12,741 nucleotides of DNA from DATDMG01 sp036518955. GTDB lineage: Bacteria > Actinomycetota > Actinomycetes > Actinomycetales > Kineosporiaceae. Under the pieces are notes generated by a model. It did not search any database. It was not told the DNA's origin and worked only from the letters and a program-made list of their open reading frames with translations. Location: positions 1-12,741 of the forward strand of contig DATDMG010000338.1 in the NCBI GenBank assembly GCA_036518955.1, in the 5' to 3' direction. Positions 6,223 through 12,741 of the stretch are shown here, piece by piece (positions within the stretch are counted from its first letter, which is position 1; every line of letters starts with the position of its first letter). The position numbers and the translations under genes were made by a program.

Positions 6223-8655
6223 TCAGCCGCCGATCACGCTGCGGCTGCGCAGATCGGCGATGCGCTCGTCACTGATCCCGAGTTCGTGAAGGATCGCGTC
6301 GGTGTGCTGCCCGAGGGCGCATCCCGCCAGTGCCTGGGTCGCGGAGCGGGAGAAGTGGACCAGCGGCCCGATTCGCTCGTACTGGTCGAAGATGGGGCTG
6401 TCCACCGTGGCGAGCCAGCCATGACTGCTGCCGAACTCGCCGAGCCAGTTCTCCTCGGTCCCGGCGGTCTCGGCGACCACGCATCCGATGCCCCGCGGCA
6501 CGAGCTCCCGCTCCCACTCCCTCGCCGTCCGCTGGGCGAGGACGCCGGCCAGCTGCTTGGCGATTTCGGCATCCGCCGCCCGCCGTCCGTCCTCGGTGGA
6601 CCAGCCCGGGTCGTCGGTCCACCCCCAGCGCGCCAACGACTCCGTCAGGTGCAGCCAGTGGCGGTCCGTGGGTGCGGCGAGGAAGACCCATCCGTCGGCG
6701 GTCTCGTAGAGCCGGTAGGTCGCGGCCATCCCGAACCCCTCGGGATCGACACGCAGGTCCTCGGGCTTGCCGTCGTACTCGACCACCGTGTCGCTGAGGG
6801 CGTGCGTGGCGCTCAGGAGCATCGTCGTCAGCATCCGCTGCCCGCCCGCGCCTCGTCGCGACGCGTACAACCCGAGCAGCAGCGCGGTGGCCACGGCGAG
6901 AGCGGCGACGCCGTCCGGCTGGGTGCCGTGGCTGTTGGCGCTGGTGGTCAGCTGGACCGACATCCGACGCACGTCAGGCGTCGACATCTCCATGGCTTGT
7001 TCCTGAGTGCACACGTGGGGCATGTTGCGCATCGAGATCCCGGTGCCCGCGGAGATGGTGGGCGCGAAGGCCGCGCGCTTGCCGTACGGGCCGGCGGTTC
7101 CGTACCCCGGTGCGTCGAGGTAGACCAGATCCGGATTCACCGCCAGCAACGAGTCGGCGTCCAGACCGAGCCGGTCGACGACTCCGGCCCGGAAGGACTG
7201 CACCACCAGGTCCGAGCGACGGGCCAGGTCCTTGACGATCTCGACACCCTCCGGGGTGGCCATGTCGAGGGCGAGGCTCTCCTTGCCCTGCAGGACCTTG
7301 GCCGCGCCGGCCTCGGGGAAGGAGGCGATCATGCGGAGCGGGTCACCCTCCAGCGGCTCGACCTTGATCACTCGCGCGCCGAGGTCCGTCAACAGCGTCA
7401 CGCCGTAGGGCGCGGCGTAGAACGTGCCCAGTTCGAGCACCGTCACCCCGGAGAGCGGCAGGGCCTTCCCCTCGCCCCGCTGCTCGGCGTCACCGCGGTC
7501 GGCCCACTGCTCGATCACCTCGGCACCCTCACCGAGCAGGGGCGCCGGTCGCGGAACCGGGAGCGACGTCCTGCCGAGGTGGACAAGAGGTGCCGGCTGG
7601 CGCGTGGGCCCCACCACCGGGTCGACGATCTCCACCACCTGGCCCTCGAACTCGAACTGGGGGTGGTGCAGCACCTCGGTCCCCCGGCGGAAGACTTCGG
7701 CGGAGACTTCGGAGTTCCGCTCGAAGACCTCCTGCCACTCGCTCAAGGTCTTCGCCCGCACGGCTTCGATCAGCATCTCGTTGACCTGGACGCGCCGGTG
7801 CACGTCTTCGATGGCGGGCGCCGTCCTCCACGCCGGGTCCTCGCGGATCCACGCGAGACCGGCCTCCTCCAGCAGCGCCTGGAACAACCGGGGCTGAACC
7901 TGGGAGAACTGCAGCCAGTGGCCGTCCCGCGTCACCGCGATCAGAAGCATCAGCGGGAACGGCGAGGCCGGATAACCCTCCTCGGTGAAGGGCGGGGCAC
8001 CCACGAGCGCGTCGGGATACTTCCTCGTCAGCGCAGCGAGCATCTGGTGCCACGGGTCCTGAGCGGCGAGGGCCAGGGCGAGACTGGTGTCGACGATCTG
8101 ACCGCGCCCGGTGGTCTCCCGGTCGTAGAGGGCAGCCAGGATGCCGTGCAGAGCGACCTGAACGGCCGACCATGACGCGTAGGGCACGGAGAGGAAGGCC
8201 GGTCCCGGACGCTCCGTCATGCGGCTGTACTCCCACATGGCACCGAGCTTGGCCATGACGAGACCCTCGTAGCCGGGCACGGCGGCGAAGGGACTGTCTG
8301 CGCCGAACGCCGAGATCTGCGACCACACGAGGCGCTCGTGGGCCGCGGTCAGACGAGCGGCGTCCAGCCCGAGCCCGGCGGCCACCCCCGGACGCCACGC
8401 CTCGAGGACGACGTCCGCCCGGCCGATCAACCGACGTGCCTCGTCGGCTCCGGCCGTGGACTTCAGGTCGAGCACCAGGCTGCGCTTCCCCCGGCCCCAC
8501 AGCGGGTAGGACGGGTGACGGCGCAAGGGCGTGCCGCCAGGGGGCTCGAGCTGGACGACGTCCGCCCCGAAGTCCGCGAGCATCTGTCCCAGCTGGGCGT
8601 TCGTCATCCCGCTGGCGAGCTCGATCACTCGGAGGCCGTCAAGTGGCGTGGTCAT
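6223..8655 (-). CDS. Fused two-domain class III (CaiB/BaiF/FRC) CoA-transferase
   Basis: The 810-residue protein contains two CoA-transferase III domains, about 4-375 and 400-805, joined by a Pro/Glu-rich linker. Both have the family start (LDGLRVIELASG and LSGVTVLELGTFYAAPYG) and the early motif LxDFGADVVQLEPPGG / LTDLGARVIKVEPLEGDP. In domain 2 the catalytic aspartate is present as Asp581 in QPDGVAALAVATALLLGLYASRRG-AGGQ. In domain 1 the aligned position is Ser161 (VPYASWSAV), so domain 1 looks non-catalytic. The role would be transfer of CoA between carboxylic acids, here probably activating a pathway acid. ATG 8655 is chosen because GGGAGGG lies six bases upstream; the frame extends to a GTG at 8670 without a ribosome site. 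It is the first gene of a leftward unit ending in the SDR. Confidence 0.92.
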   Translation of the reverse strand: MTTPLDGLRVIELASGMTNAQLGQMLADFGADVVQLEPPGGTPLRRHPSYPLWGRGKRSLVLDLKSTAGADEARRLIGRADVVLEAWRPGVAAGLGLDAARLTAAHERLVWSQISAFGADSPFAAVPGYEGLVMAKLGAMWEYSRMTERPGPAFLSVPYASWSAVQVALHGILAALYDRETTGRGQIVDTSLALALAAQDPWHQMLAALTRKYPDALVGAPPFTEEGYPASPFPLMLLIAVTRDGHWLQFSQVQPRLFQALLEEAGLAWIREDPAWRTAPAIEDVHRRVQVNEMLIEAVRAKTLSEWQEVFERNSEVSAEVFRRGTEVLHHPQFEFEGQVVEIVDPVVGPTRQPAPLVHLGRTSLPVPRPAPLLGEGAEVIEQWADRGDAEQRGEGKALPLSGVTVLELGTFYAAPYGVTLLTDLGARVIKVEPLEGDPLRMIASFPEAGAAKVLQGKESLALDMATPEGVEIVKDLARRSDLVVQSFRAGVVDRLGLDADSLLAVNPDLVYLDAPGYGTAGPYGKRAAFAPTISAGTGISMRNMPHVCTQEQAMEMSTPDVRRMSVQLTTSANSHGTQPDGVAALAVATALLLGLYASRRGAGGQRMLTTMLLSATHALSDTVVEYDGKPEDLRVDPEGFGMAATYRLYETADGWVFLAAPTDRHWLHLTESLARWGWTDDPGWSTEDGRRAADAEIAKQLAGVLAQRTAREWERELVPRGIGCVVAETAGTEENWLGEFGSSHGWLATVDSPIFDQYERIGPLVHFSRSATQALAGCALGQHTDAILHELGISDERIADLRSRSVIGG

Positions 8656-8703
8656 GGGATGCCCTCCCACCGGCGATTGAGGAGCCCGAGCCTAGGGCGG
8701 CAG

Positions 8704-8713
8704 CGGTATACTG
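8704..8713 (+). promoter_or_regulatory. Candidate operator CGGTATACTG
   Basis: This GTATAC-centred site matches 9 of 10 bases of the minus-strand CGGTATACAG at 4133-4142. It lies about 50 bases upstream of the CoA-transferase start and abuts the CCGTAAGGC element. It may be an operator, a leftward -10 box, or both. Confidence 0.35.
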
Positions 8714-8716
8714 TCT

Positions 8717-8736
8717 AGACTCCCGTAAGGCTTTCG
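8717..8736 (+). promoter_or_regulatory. Candidate operator, copy 1 of the CCGTAAGGC element
   Basis: AGACTCCCGTAAGGCTTTCG matches the element at 9274-9293 in 18 of 20 bases. The core CGTAAGGCTTTCG (8724-8736) is one base short of a perfect palindrome. Its place between divergent genes fits a regulator site. Confidence 0.5.
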
Positions 8737-8825
8737 GCAAGTCGTGCCGTAGCGTCATCCATAGGGCCGCCGCGGGTCGGCCCGTCGTGGGGCGCACGCT
8801 TCCGGGACTCGCGGCGAGGCATTAC

Positions 8826-8838
8826 CGTAAGGCATCCA
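8826..8838 (+). promoter_or_regulatory. Partial third copy of the CCGTAAGGC element
   Basis: TACCGTAAGGC (8823-8833) is identical over 11 bases to the copy upstream of the ALDH gene, but the right half (ATCCA) is not conserved. A second small palindrome, TTACCGTAA (8822-8830), overlaps it. It may be a half-site or chance. Confidence 0.3.
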
Positions 8839-8943
8839 GTACTACTTGACCGCCGCGATTGCACCCCGGCACCAGGACGCGCGCCGGGTCACGCCGTGGC
8901 AGCGACCACGCCCCCCGCCGGGCATCGGAGAAGGAGGAGCACA

Positions 8944-9237
8944 GTGAGCCTGAAGGTTGGCAGCAGACTGCGGACGCCGTCGTCCACGGTCGAGGTCATC
9001 GTCATCAAGAGCGGCGAGGACGATGGGGAACTGACCTGCGCGGGAGCCCCGATGGTGGCCACCCCCACGACCGGCACACCTGTCACCGGCGGGGTGATGG
9101 TGCAGCTCGGCAAGCGCTACGGCGAGGACGTGTCGGGGGTCGAAGTCCTCTGCACGAAGCCCGGCGCCGGACCGCTCGAGTACGACGGGCGCCCCCTGAC
9201 CGTTCGCGCCGCCGCATCCTTGCCCGCCTCCGACTGA
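8944..9237 (+). CDS. Small two-cysteine protein of unknown function
   Basis: This 97-residue protein starts at GTG 8944 with a strong GAGAAGGAGGAG ribosome site just upstream; the frame is open for 16 more codons upstream, but that part overlaps the ribosome site and is not coding-like. It is predicted all-beta: KVGSRLRTPSSTVEVIVIKSG (4-24), then LTCAGAPMV (30-38) with Cys32, then GVEVLCTKPGAGPLEYDGRPL (65-85) with Cys70, ending ASLPASD. There is no signal peptide or membrane segment. I recall similar small uncharacterised proteins in actinobacteria with the CxGxPM and CTKxGxGxL patterns, but I cannot assign a function. The two cysteines could bind a metal or form a disulfide. It is the first gene of the rightward operon, 103 bases before the ALDH gene, and is flanked on both sides by the CCGTAAGGC element. 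Confidence 0.8.
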   Translation: MSLKVGSRLRTPSSTVEVIVIKSGEDDGELTCAGAPMVATPTTGTPVTGGVMVQLGKRYGEDVSGVEVLCTKPGAGPLEYDGRPLTVRAAASLPASD

Positions 9238-9273
9238 GGACACCGGCCTTCCGCGCGTCCCGCCCGCATGGTA

Positions 9274-9293
9274 AGACTACCGTAAGGCTTACG
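9274..9293 (+). promoter_or_regulatory. Candidate operator, copy 2 of the CCGTAAGGC element, upstream of ALDH
   Basis: AGACTACCGTAAGGCTTACG contains a perfect 13-base palindrome with odd centre, CGTAAGGCTTACG (9281-9293), and is preceded by GGTA-AGAC-TACC (9270-9281), a second small inverted repeat. It lies about 50 bases upstream of the ALDH start in a 103-base gap, so the ALDH gene may have its own regulated promoter. GATATT (9293-9298) just downstream could be a -10 box. Confidence 0.55.
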
Positions 9294-9340
9294 ATATTGT
9301 CTTGGCCCGGCGCGTTCCCGGCTTGTCCTGAGGAGGACCG

Positions 9341-10786
9341 ATGAGAGACGGCCCGACGCTGTACATCGACGGCAAGTGGCTGCCCGCGGCATCCGGCGCC
9401 GTGTTCGACGTCCTCGACCCCAGCACGGACATGCCTTTCGCCACCGCATCCGCGGGAGGCGCCGAGGATGCGCGCGCAGCGCTCGACGCCGCCACGTCGG
9501 CGTTTCCGGCGTGGTCGGCCACGACGGCGTACGAGCGCGCCGAGATCCTCACCCGTGCGCACCGTCTCATGTCCGAGCGCGCCGAGGAGCTCGCCCAGCT
9601 CATGACGTGTGAGCAGGGCAAGCCGATCCGCATGGCACGCAACGAGGTGAAGTACGCCGGGGACTTCCTGCTGTGGTTCGCAGAGGAGGCGAAACGGGTC
9701 TACGGCTCGAGCCTGCCCTCCGCGCGCCCCGACCAACGCTTCAGCGTCGTGCGTCAGCCCGTCGGCGTGGTCGCTGCCATCACCCCGTGGAACTACCCGA
9801 TCTCAATGATCACGCGGAAGGTGGGGCCGGCCGTCGCCGCCGGGTGCACGACCGTCCTCAAGCCCGCAGAACAGACACCGCTGTGCGCAGTGGCGATCTT
9901 CGAGATCCTGCACGAGGCCGGCCTGCCCGCCGGGGTGGCCAATCTCGTCACCGCGGCCGACCCCGCCCCTGTCAGCGACGTGTGGCTCGACTCGTCCGAG
10001 GTTCGCAAGCTGACCTTCACGGGCTCGACCGAGGTCGGCAAGATGCTGGCCGCGCGCGCAGCCGCCACCATGAAGCGCGTCTCCATGGAGCTCGGCGGCC
10101 ACGCCCCGTTCCTGGTGTTCAGCGACGCCGACATCGAGCACGCCGCCAAGGGCGCGGCGCTGGTGCGCTACCTCAACACCGGCCAGGCGTGCATCTGTCC
10201 GAACCGGATCTACGTCCAGCGGCCGCATGTCGAAGCCTTCACCGAGGCCTTCACCGCCCGGGTCGCCAAGCTCAAGGTGGGCGCCGGCAGGACGGACGGG
10301 GTGTCGATCGGCCCGCTGATCGACGGCGCAGCGATGGACAAGATGCAGCGCCAGGTCGACGACGCGCGAGCCAAGGGCGCCCGAGTGACCACCGGCGGAA
10401 CCCCGGTCAGCCCCGAGGGGCTGACCGGGCGGAACTTCTTCGCCCCCACGGTGCTCGCCGACGTCACCCCGGACATGCTGATCTACCGCGAGGAGACGTT
10501 CGGGCCGATCGCCGCGATCATCGGCTTCGACGACGAGCAGGACGCGATCGTCATGGCCAACGACACCCTGTACGGGCTGGCGGCCTACGTCTACACGAAC
10601 GACCTACGCCGTTCGATCAGAGTCACCGAAGCACTCCGGTTCGGGATCATCGGACTCAACGACATCAACCCGACCTCTGCCGCCGCGCCCTTCGGCGGAG
10701 TCGGCGAGAGCGGCATCGGCCGCGAGGGCGGCGCCACGGGCATCGACGAGTACCTCGACATCAAGTTGATCGGGACGAGCGTCTGA
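9341..10786 (+). CDS. NAD(P)-dependent aldehyde dehydrogenase, succinate-semialdehyde dehydrogenase-like
   Basis: The 481-residue protein is a complete class I-type ALDH. It shows Asn151 in PWNYP (oxyanion hole), Lys174 in LKPAE (cofactor), FTGST (226-230), the general base Glu250 in MELGGHAPF, the nucleophile Cys284 in GQACICPNR, and Glu385 in EETFGP. The C-terminal PFGGVGESGIGREGG and DEYLDIKLI (469-477) match the SSADH/GabD branch. Cys286 two residues after the nucleophile is the pattern linked to redox control in some SSADHs. The reaction would be oxidation of a pathway aldehyde to its acid in the cytoplasm; the true substrate need not be succinate semialdehyde. ATG 9341 has AGGAGG four bases upstream. 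The gene is 103 bases after the small-protein gene and 75 before the VOC gene. Confidence 0.95.
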   Translation: MRDGPTLYIDGKWLPAASGAVFDVLDPSTDMPFATASAGGAEDARAALDAATSAFPAWSATTAYERAEILTRAHRLMSERAEELAQLMTCEQGKPIRMARNEVKYAGDFLLWFAEEAKRVYGSSLPSARPDQRFSVVRQPVGVVAAITPWNYPISMITRKVGPAVAAGCTTVLKPAEQTPLCAVAIFEILHEAGLPAGVANLVTAADPAPVSDVWLDSSEVRKLTFTGSTEVGKMLAARAAATMKRVSMELGGHAPFLVFSDADIEHAAKGAALVRYLNTGQACICPNRIYVQRPHVEAFTEAFTARVAKLKVGAGRTDGVSIGPLIDGAAMDKMQRQVDDARAKGARVTTGGTPVSPEGLTGRNFFAPTVLADVTPDMLIYREETFGPIAAIIGFDDEQDAIVMANDTLYGLAAYVYTNDLRRSIRVTEALRFGIIGLNDINPTSAAAPFGGVGESGIGREGGATGIDEYLDIKLIGTSV

Positions 10787-10861
10787 CCGCGGCTGTCGCC
10801 GGACCCACTCGATCGCCGAACGCGTCCGCCGGACATCGCCGGCACTACTTCAGGAGGCATT

Positions 10862-11785
10862 GTGCCATTCAAGATCACAAAGCTGTTCCACCTGATCCAC
10901 GTCACGGAGGACTACGCCGGACTCGACGCCTGGTACGAAGAGGTCTTCGGCGCCATCCGGTTCACCGACGGCCGTGACGGCTTCCCCTACCTCGACGTCG
11001 AGAAGCGCAACGCGACGCTGACCACCGTGGCGAGCGCCTGCATCGAGCCGATCTCCCCGGCTTTCCAGGCCGAGGGGTGGGAGCAGGCACCGATCGGAAA
11101 GTTCTACAACAAGTTCGGCACTCACTGGTACTCGCTGGCCTGGCACCTGGACGACCCGCTCGACCTCTACCGCCACCTGAAGGACCAGGGTGTGCGCTTC
11201 TTCGGCCAGGGTGGCGCCTCGGGCGAGCCGAGCGCGGACGACCCGCTCTTCACCCACCCGAAGGACACCGTCTGCGCGCTCGAGTTCTTGGACCACCGAT
11301 CCTCGCTGCTCGCGACCCTGCCGGACCCGCGCTTCGTGGACCCCGACTACTCCGCGATCGACTGGTCGGCGCGCACCCCGCTCGGCCTGCAGGATCTCGG
11401 GTACGTCACGGTCGTCACCAAGGACCTCGACCGCGGCCGGACCGTCTTCGCCGACTGGCTTCGGGGCACCGTGCTCGGCGCATCGACGTCCGAGCTGACA
11501 GGCACGCAGGACCTCTACGTCCAGGTCGGCGAGTCGGTCATCCAGCTCTCGAAGCCCGTGGACGACCTGTCCCTCGCCTCCACCGACCTCGCCAAGAACG
11601 GTGAGTCCATGCACTCGGTCGCGTGGCGGGTCGCCGACCTGGCGAAGGCGAAGGAGTTCCTGACGGAGAAGTCGGTCAAGTTCCTCGCAGAGGACGAGCA
11701 CACGCTGCTGGCCGATCCGGCCACGACCTTCGGCGCGTGCTACCGGTTCACCGACCTCGGCGCCGACCAGCTCGCGACCCGCTGA
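10862..11785 (+). CDS. Two-domain VOC (glyoxalase/dioxygenase-fold) protein
   Basis: The 307-residue protein is made of two VOC domains, about 5-145 and 175-300, i.e. four beta-alpha-beta-beta-beta modules. In the first domain a full set of metal-ligand candidates is present: His13 (or His10) in FHLIHVTED, Glu62 in IEPIS, His88 in THWYSLAW and Glu141 in LEFLD, a His/Glu/His/Glu set like glyoxalase I. In the second domain the corresponding positions read Val184, Gln228, His251 and Arg295, so it probably holds no metal. VOC enzymes include isomerases, lyases and extradiol dioxygenases, and the sequence does not tell which this is. GTG 10862 is supported by AGGAGG (10852-10857). It lies between the ALDH and hydratase genes in the same orientation, so a role in the same pathway is likely. 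Confidence 0.85.
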   Translation: MPFKITKLFHLIHVTEDYAGLDAWYEEVFGAIRFTDGRDGFPYLDVEKRNATLTTVASACIEPISPAFQAEGWEQAPIGKFYNKFGTHWYSLAWHLDDPLDLYRHLKDQGVRFFGQGGASGEPSADDPLFTHPKDTVCALEFLDHRSSLLATLPDPRFVDPDYSAIDWSARTPLGLQDLGYVTVVTKDLDRGRTVFADWLRGTVLGASTSELTGTQDLYVQVGESVIQLSKPVDDLSLASTDLAKNGESMHSVAWRVADLAKAKEFLTEKSVKFLAEDEHTLLADPATTFGACYRFTDLGADQLATR

Positions 11786-11843
11786 CGTTGGCACGGCTCA
11801 CCTCTCGGCAGACTCACCTCCGCACAGTTCAGGAGACCTACTG

Positions 11844-12677
11844 ATGGCCATCACTCCGACGGACACGCTCACGTACGATGTCCGCGACTCGGTCGCGTAC
11901 GTGATGATGAATCGCCCGAAGTCCATGAACGCCCTCAACCGAGAGCTCCAGAGAGCGATTGCGGAAGCGTTCGAGCAGGCCGACGCCGACCCGGGCGTCC
12001 TCGCGGTCGTGCTCGGCGGTGAGGGCGGACGCGCCTTCTGCGCCGGCGGTGACCTCAAGGACGTCGCGTCGAGGATCGAGTCCGGCGAGAGCATCACGGG
12101 CGGCGCCTCCAAGACGGTCAAGGCACACCCGAAGGTCGCCAAGCCCGGCACGCTACCGGGGATGGATCAGGTGAACGCCTGCTCCAAGCCGACGATCGCC
12201 GCCATCGACGGCTACGCCATGGGCGGTGGGCTGGAGCTGGCGCTGTACTGCGACATCCGCCTTGCCACCCGGCAGTCGCAGTTCGCCCTTCCCGAGCCGA
12301 AGCGCCATCTGCTGTCCGGTCCGGCCTTCGTGCACCTGTCCCGGATGATCCCCCTGGGCGAGGCCATGTACATGGAATTGACCGGCCGCAGGCTGGACGC
12401 CGAACGCGCCTTCAAGTTCGGGCTCGTCCAAGAGGTGTACGACACCCGCGACGACCTGAACAAGGGCGTGGAGGCGGTTCTGGCCGAGATCCGGGAGAAC
12501 TCGCCGCTGGCCGTGCAGTTCCTCAAGCGCGTCATCAAGGACGGCCGTGACATGACCGTCGAGCAGCACTGGAAGTTCGCGGAGATGTTCGCCTACACGC
12601 TCGAGAACACCGAGGACGCCCTCGAAGGCCCCAAGGCCTTCGCCGAGAAGCGCAAGCCGGAGTGGAAGATGCGGTGA
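11844..12677 (+). CDS. Enoyl-CoA hydratase / isomerase (crotonase family)
   Basis: The 277-residue protein has the crotonase fold. It shows the N-terminal VAYVMMNRPKSMNALNREL (18-36), the oxyanion-hole segment AFCAGGDLKD (64-73), the second oxyanion glycine region YAMGGGLELALYCDIRLA (124-141), and both candidate catalytic glutamates, Glu131 (LELAL) and Glu151 (ALPEP). The stretch after Glu151 is KRHLLSGPAFVHLSRMIP rather than the usual GxxPGxGGTxRL, and residues 75-110 form a longer insertion than in standard hydratases. Substrate specificity therefore probably differs from crotonyl-CoA, and isomerase or hydrolase activity is possible. ATG 11844 has AGGAGA (11831-11836) seven bases upstream. 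It follows the VOC gene by 58 bases and is the last gene before the right-edge hairpin. Confidence 0.92.
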   Translation: MAITPTDTLTYDVRDSVAYVMMNRPKSMNALNRELQRAIAEAFEQADADPGVLAVVLGGEGGRAFCAGGDLKDVASRIESGESITGGASKTVKAHPKVAKPGTLPGMDQVNACSKPTIAAIDGYAMGGGLELALYCDIRLATRQSQFALPEPKRHLLSGPAFVHLSRMIPLGEAMYMELTGRRLDAERAFKFGLVQEVYDTRDDLNKGVEAVLAEIRENSPLAVQFLKRVIKDGRDMTVEQHWKFAEMFAYTLENTEDALEGPKAFAEKRKPEWKMR

Positions 12678-12717
12678 CCTGTGCCGGCCGAACTCTCGGT
12701 CGACGTGCGAAGGAGGC

Positions 12718-12741
12718 CCCCGACCGCATCCGCGGCCGGGG
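12718..12741 (+). terminator. Strong hairpin at the right edge, probable terminator of the rightward operon
   Basis: CCCCGACCGC (12718-12727) pairs with GCGGCCGGGG (12732-12741) across the 4-base loop ATCC, with 9 of 10 positions paired. It begins 41 bases after the hydratase stop. The GGAGG just before it (12712-12716) could extend the stem if CCTCC follows beyond the edge, which would also argue against GGAGG being a ribosome site. Whether a T-run follows cannot be seen. Confidence 0.55.

Larger units (their letters stand above)
8656..8943. promoter_or_regulatory. Divergent regulatory region between CoA-transferase and small-protein genes
   Basis: This 288-base stretch has no gene. It contains a CGGTATACTG site (8704-8713), a GTCTAGAC palindrome (8713-8720), one full and one partial copy of a CCGTAAGGC element (8717-8736 and 8826-8838), and a TTGACC (8846-8851) that could be a rightward -35 but lacks a good -10. 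The region must hold leftward and rightward promoters; I cannot place either firmly. The leftward TATACC (8710-8705) is the best -10 candidate for the CoA-transferase gene, with no clear -35. Confidence 0.55.

Noticed and set aside
6286..8175. A 629-codon open frame on the plus strand opposite the CoA-transferase gene
   Set aside because: Its translation is Arg/Gly/Pro/His-rich low-complexity sequence with no family motifs, and the opposite strand encodes a clear two-domain enzyme. Long antisense frames are expected in GC-rich DNA.
8846..8874. TTGACC as a -35 box for the small-protein gene
   Set aside because: No acceptable -10 lies 16-19 bases downstream, so I did not call it a promoter.
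11797..11820. CTCACCTC repeated twice in the gap between VOC and hydratase genes
   Set aside because: Only 8 bases long, not palindromic, and not found in other intergenic regions; probably chance.
12711..12717. AGGAGG near the right edge as a ribosome site for a following gene
   Set aside because: No start codon follows at a proper distance before the strong hairpin, so the bases more likely belong to the terminator stem.

Overview
The window is GC-rich (visibly well over 60% G+C), coding-dense DNA with GTG starts, strong AGGAGG-type ribosome sites and long shadow ORFs. Together with the enzyme families present (a mycofactocin-type SDR, an Ltp-type thiolase-fold protein paired with a DUF35 protein, a double CoA-transferase) it points to the chromosome or a large plasmid of an actinobacterium, probably Mycobacteriales or Pseudonocardiales. 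The genus cannot be fixed from the sequence alone. I see no rRNA, tRNA, insertion sequence, CRISPR array or phage gene.

Layout. (1) A leftward unit from 4015 to the left edge holds a PaaI-like hotdog thioesterase, a possible 22-codon coupling ORF, an Ltp/thiolase-fold protein, its DUF35 zinc-ribbon/OB-fold partner, a metal-dependent amidohydrolase, and the start of a divergent crotonase-like gene cut by the edge. Most junctions overlap by a few bases, which suggests translational coupling. (2) A single rightward gene, a DUF2889 protein (4189-5217), diverges from that unit. (3) A leftward pair, a fused two-domain class III CoA-transferase (8655-6223) followed by a mycofactocin-type SDR (6169-5339), converges on the DUF2889 gene. 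(4) A rightward unit holds a small two-cysteine protein of unknown function (8944-9237), an aldehyde dehydrogenase (9341-10786), a two-domain VOC protein (10862-11785) and an enoyl-CoA hydratase (11844-12677). It ends in a strong hairpin at the right edge.

How the genes may work together (inference): the families fit stepwise breakdown of an alcohol-bearing, probably cyclic or branched compound. The SDR would oxidise alcohol to carbonyl and the ALDH aldehyde to acid. The CoA-transferase would make the CoA thioester, the hydratase(s) would add water, and the Ltp/DUF35 pair could cleave by retro-aldol chemistry. The thioesterase would recover CoA from dead-end esters, and the amidohydrolase might open or trim a ring or amide. 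No acyl-CoA dehydrogenase, oxygenase, transporter or regulator gene is in the window, so the substrate is unknown and the pathway is incomplete here.

The most interesting signals are regulatory and architectural. Two different short motifs recur only in the intergenic regions and could define the regulons of this cluster: CGGTATACWG in both divergent promoter regions, and AGACTNCCGTAAGGCTTNCG upstream of the small-protein and ALDH genes. Two fused or duplicated enzymes (CoA-transferase and VOC protein) appear to keep catalytic residues in only one of their two domains. A conserved-looking small protein of unknown role opens the rightward operon.
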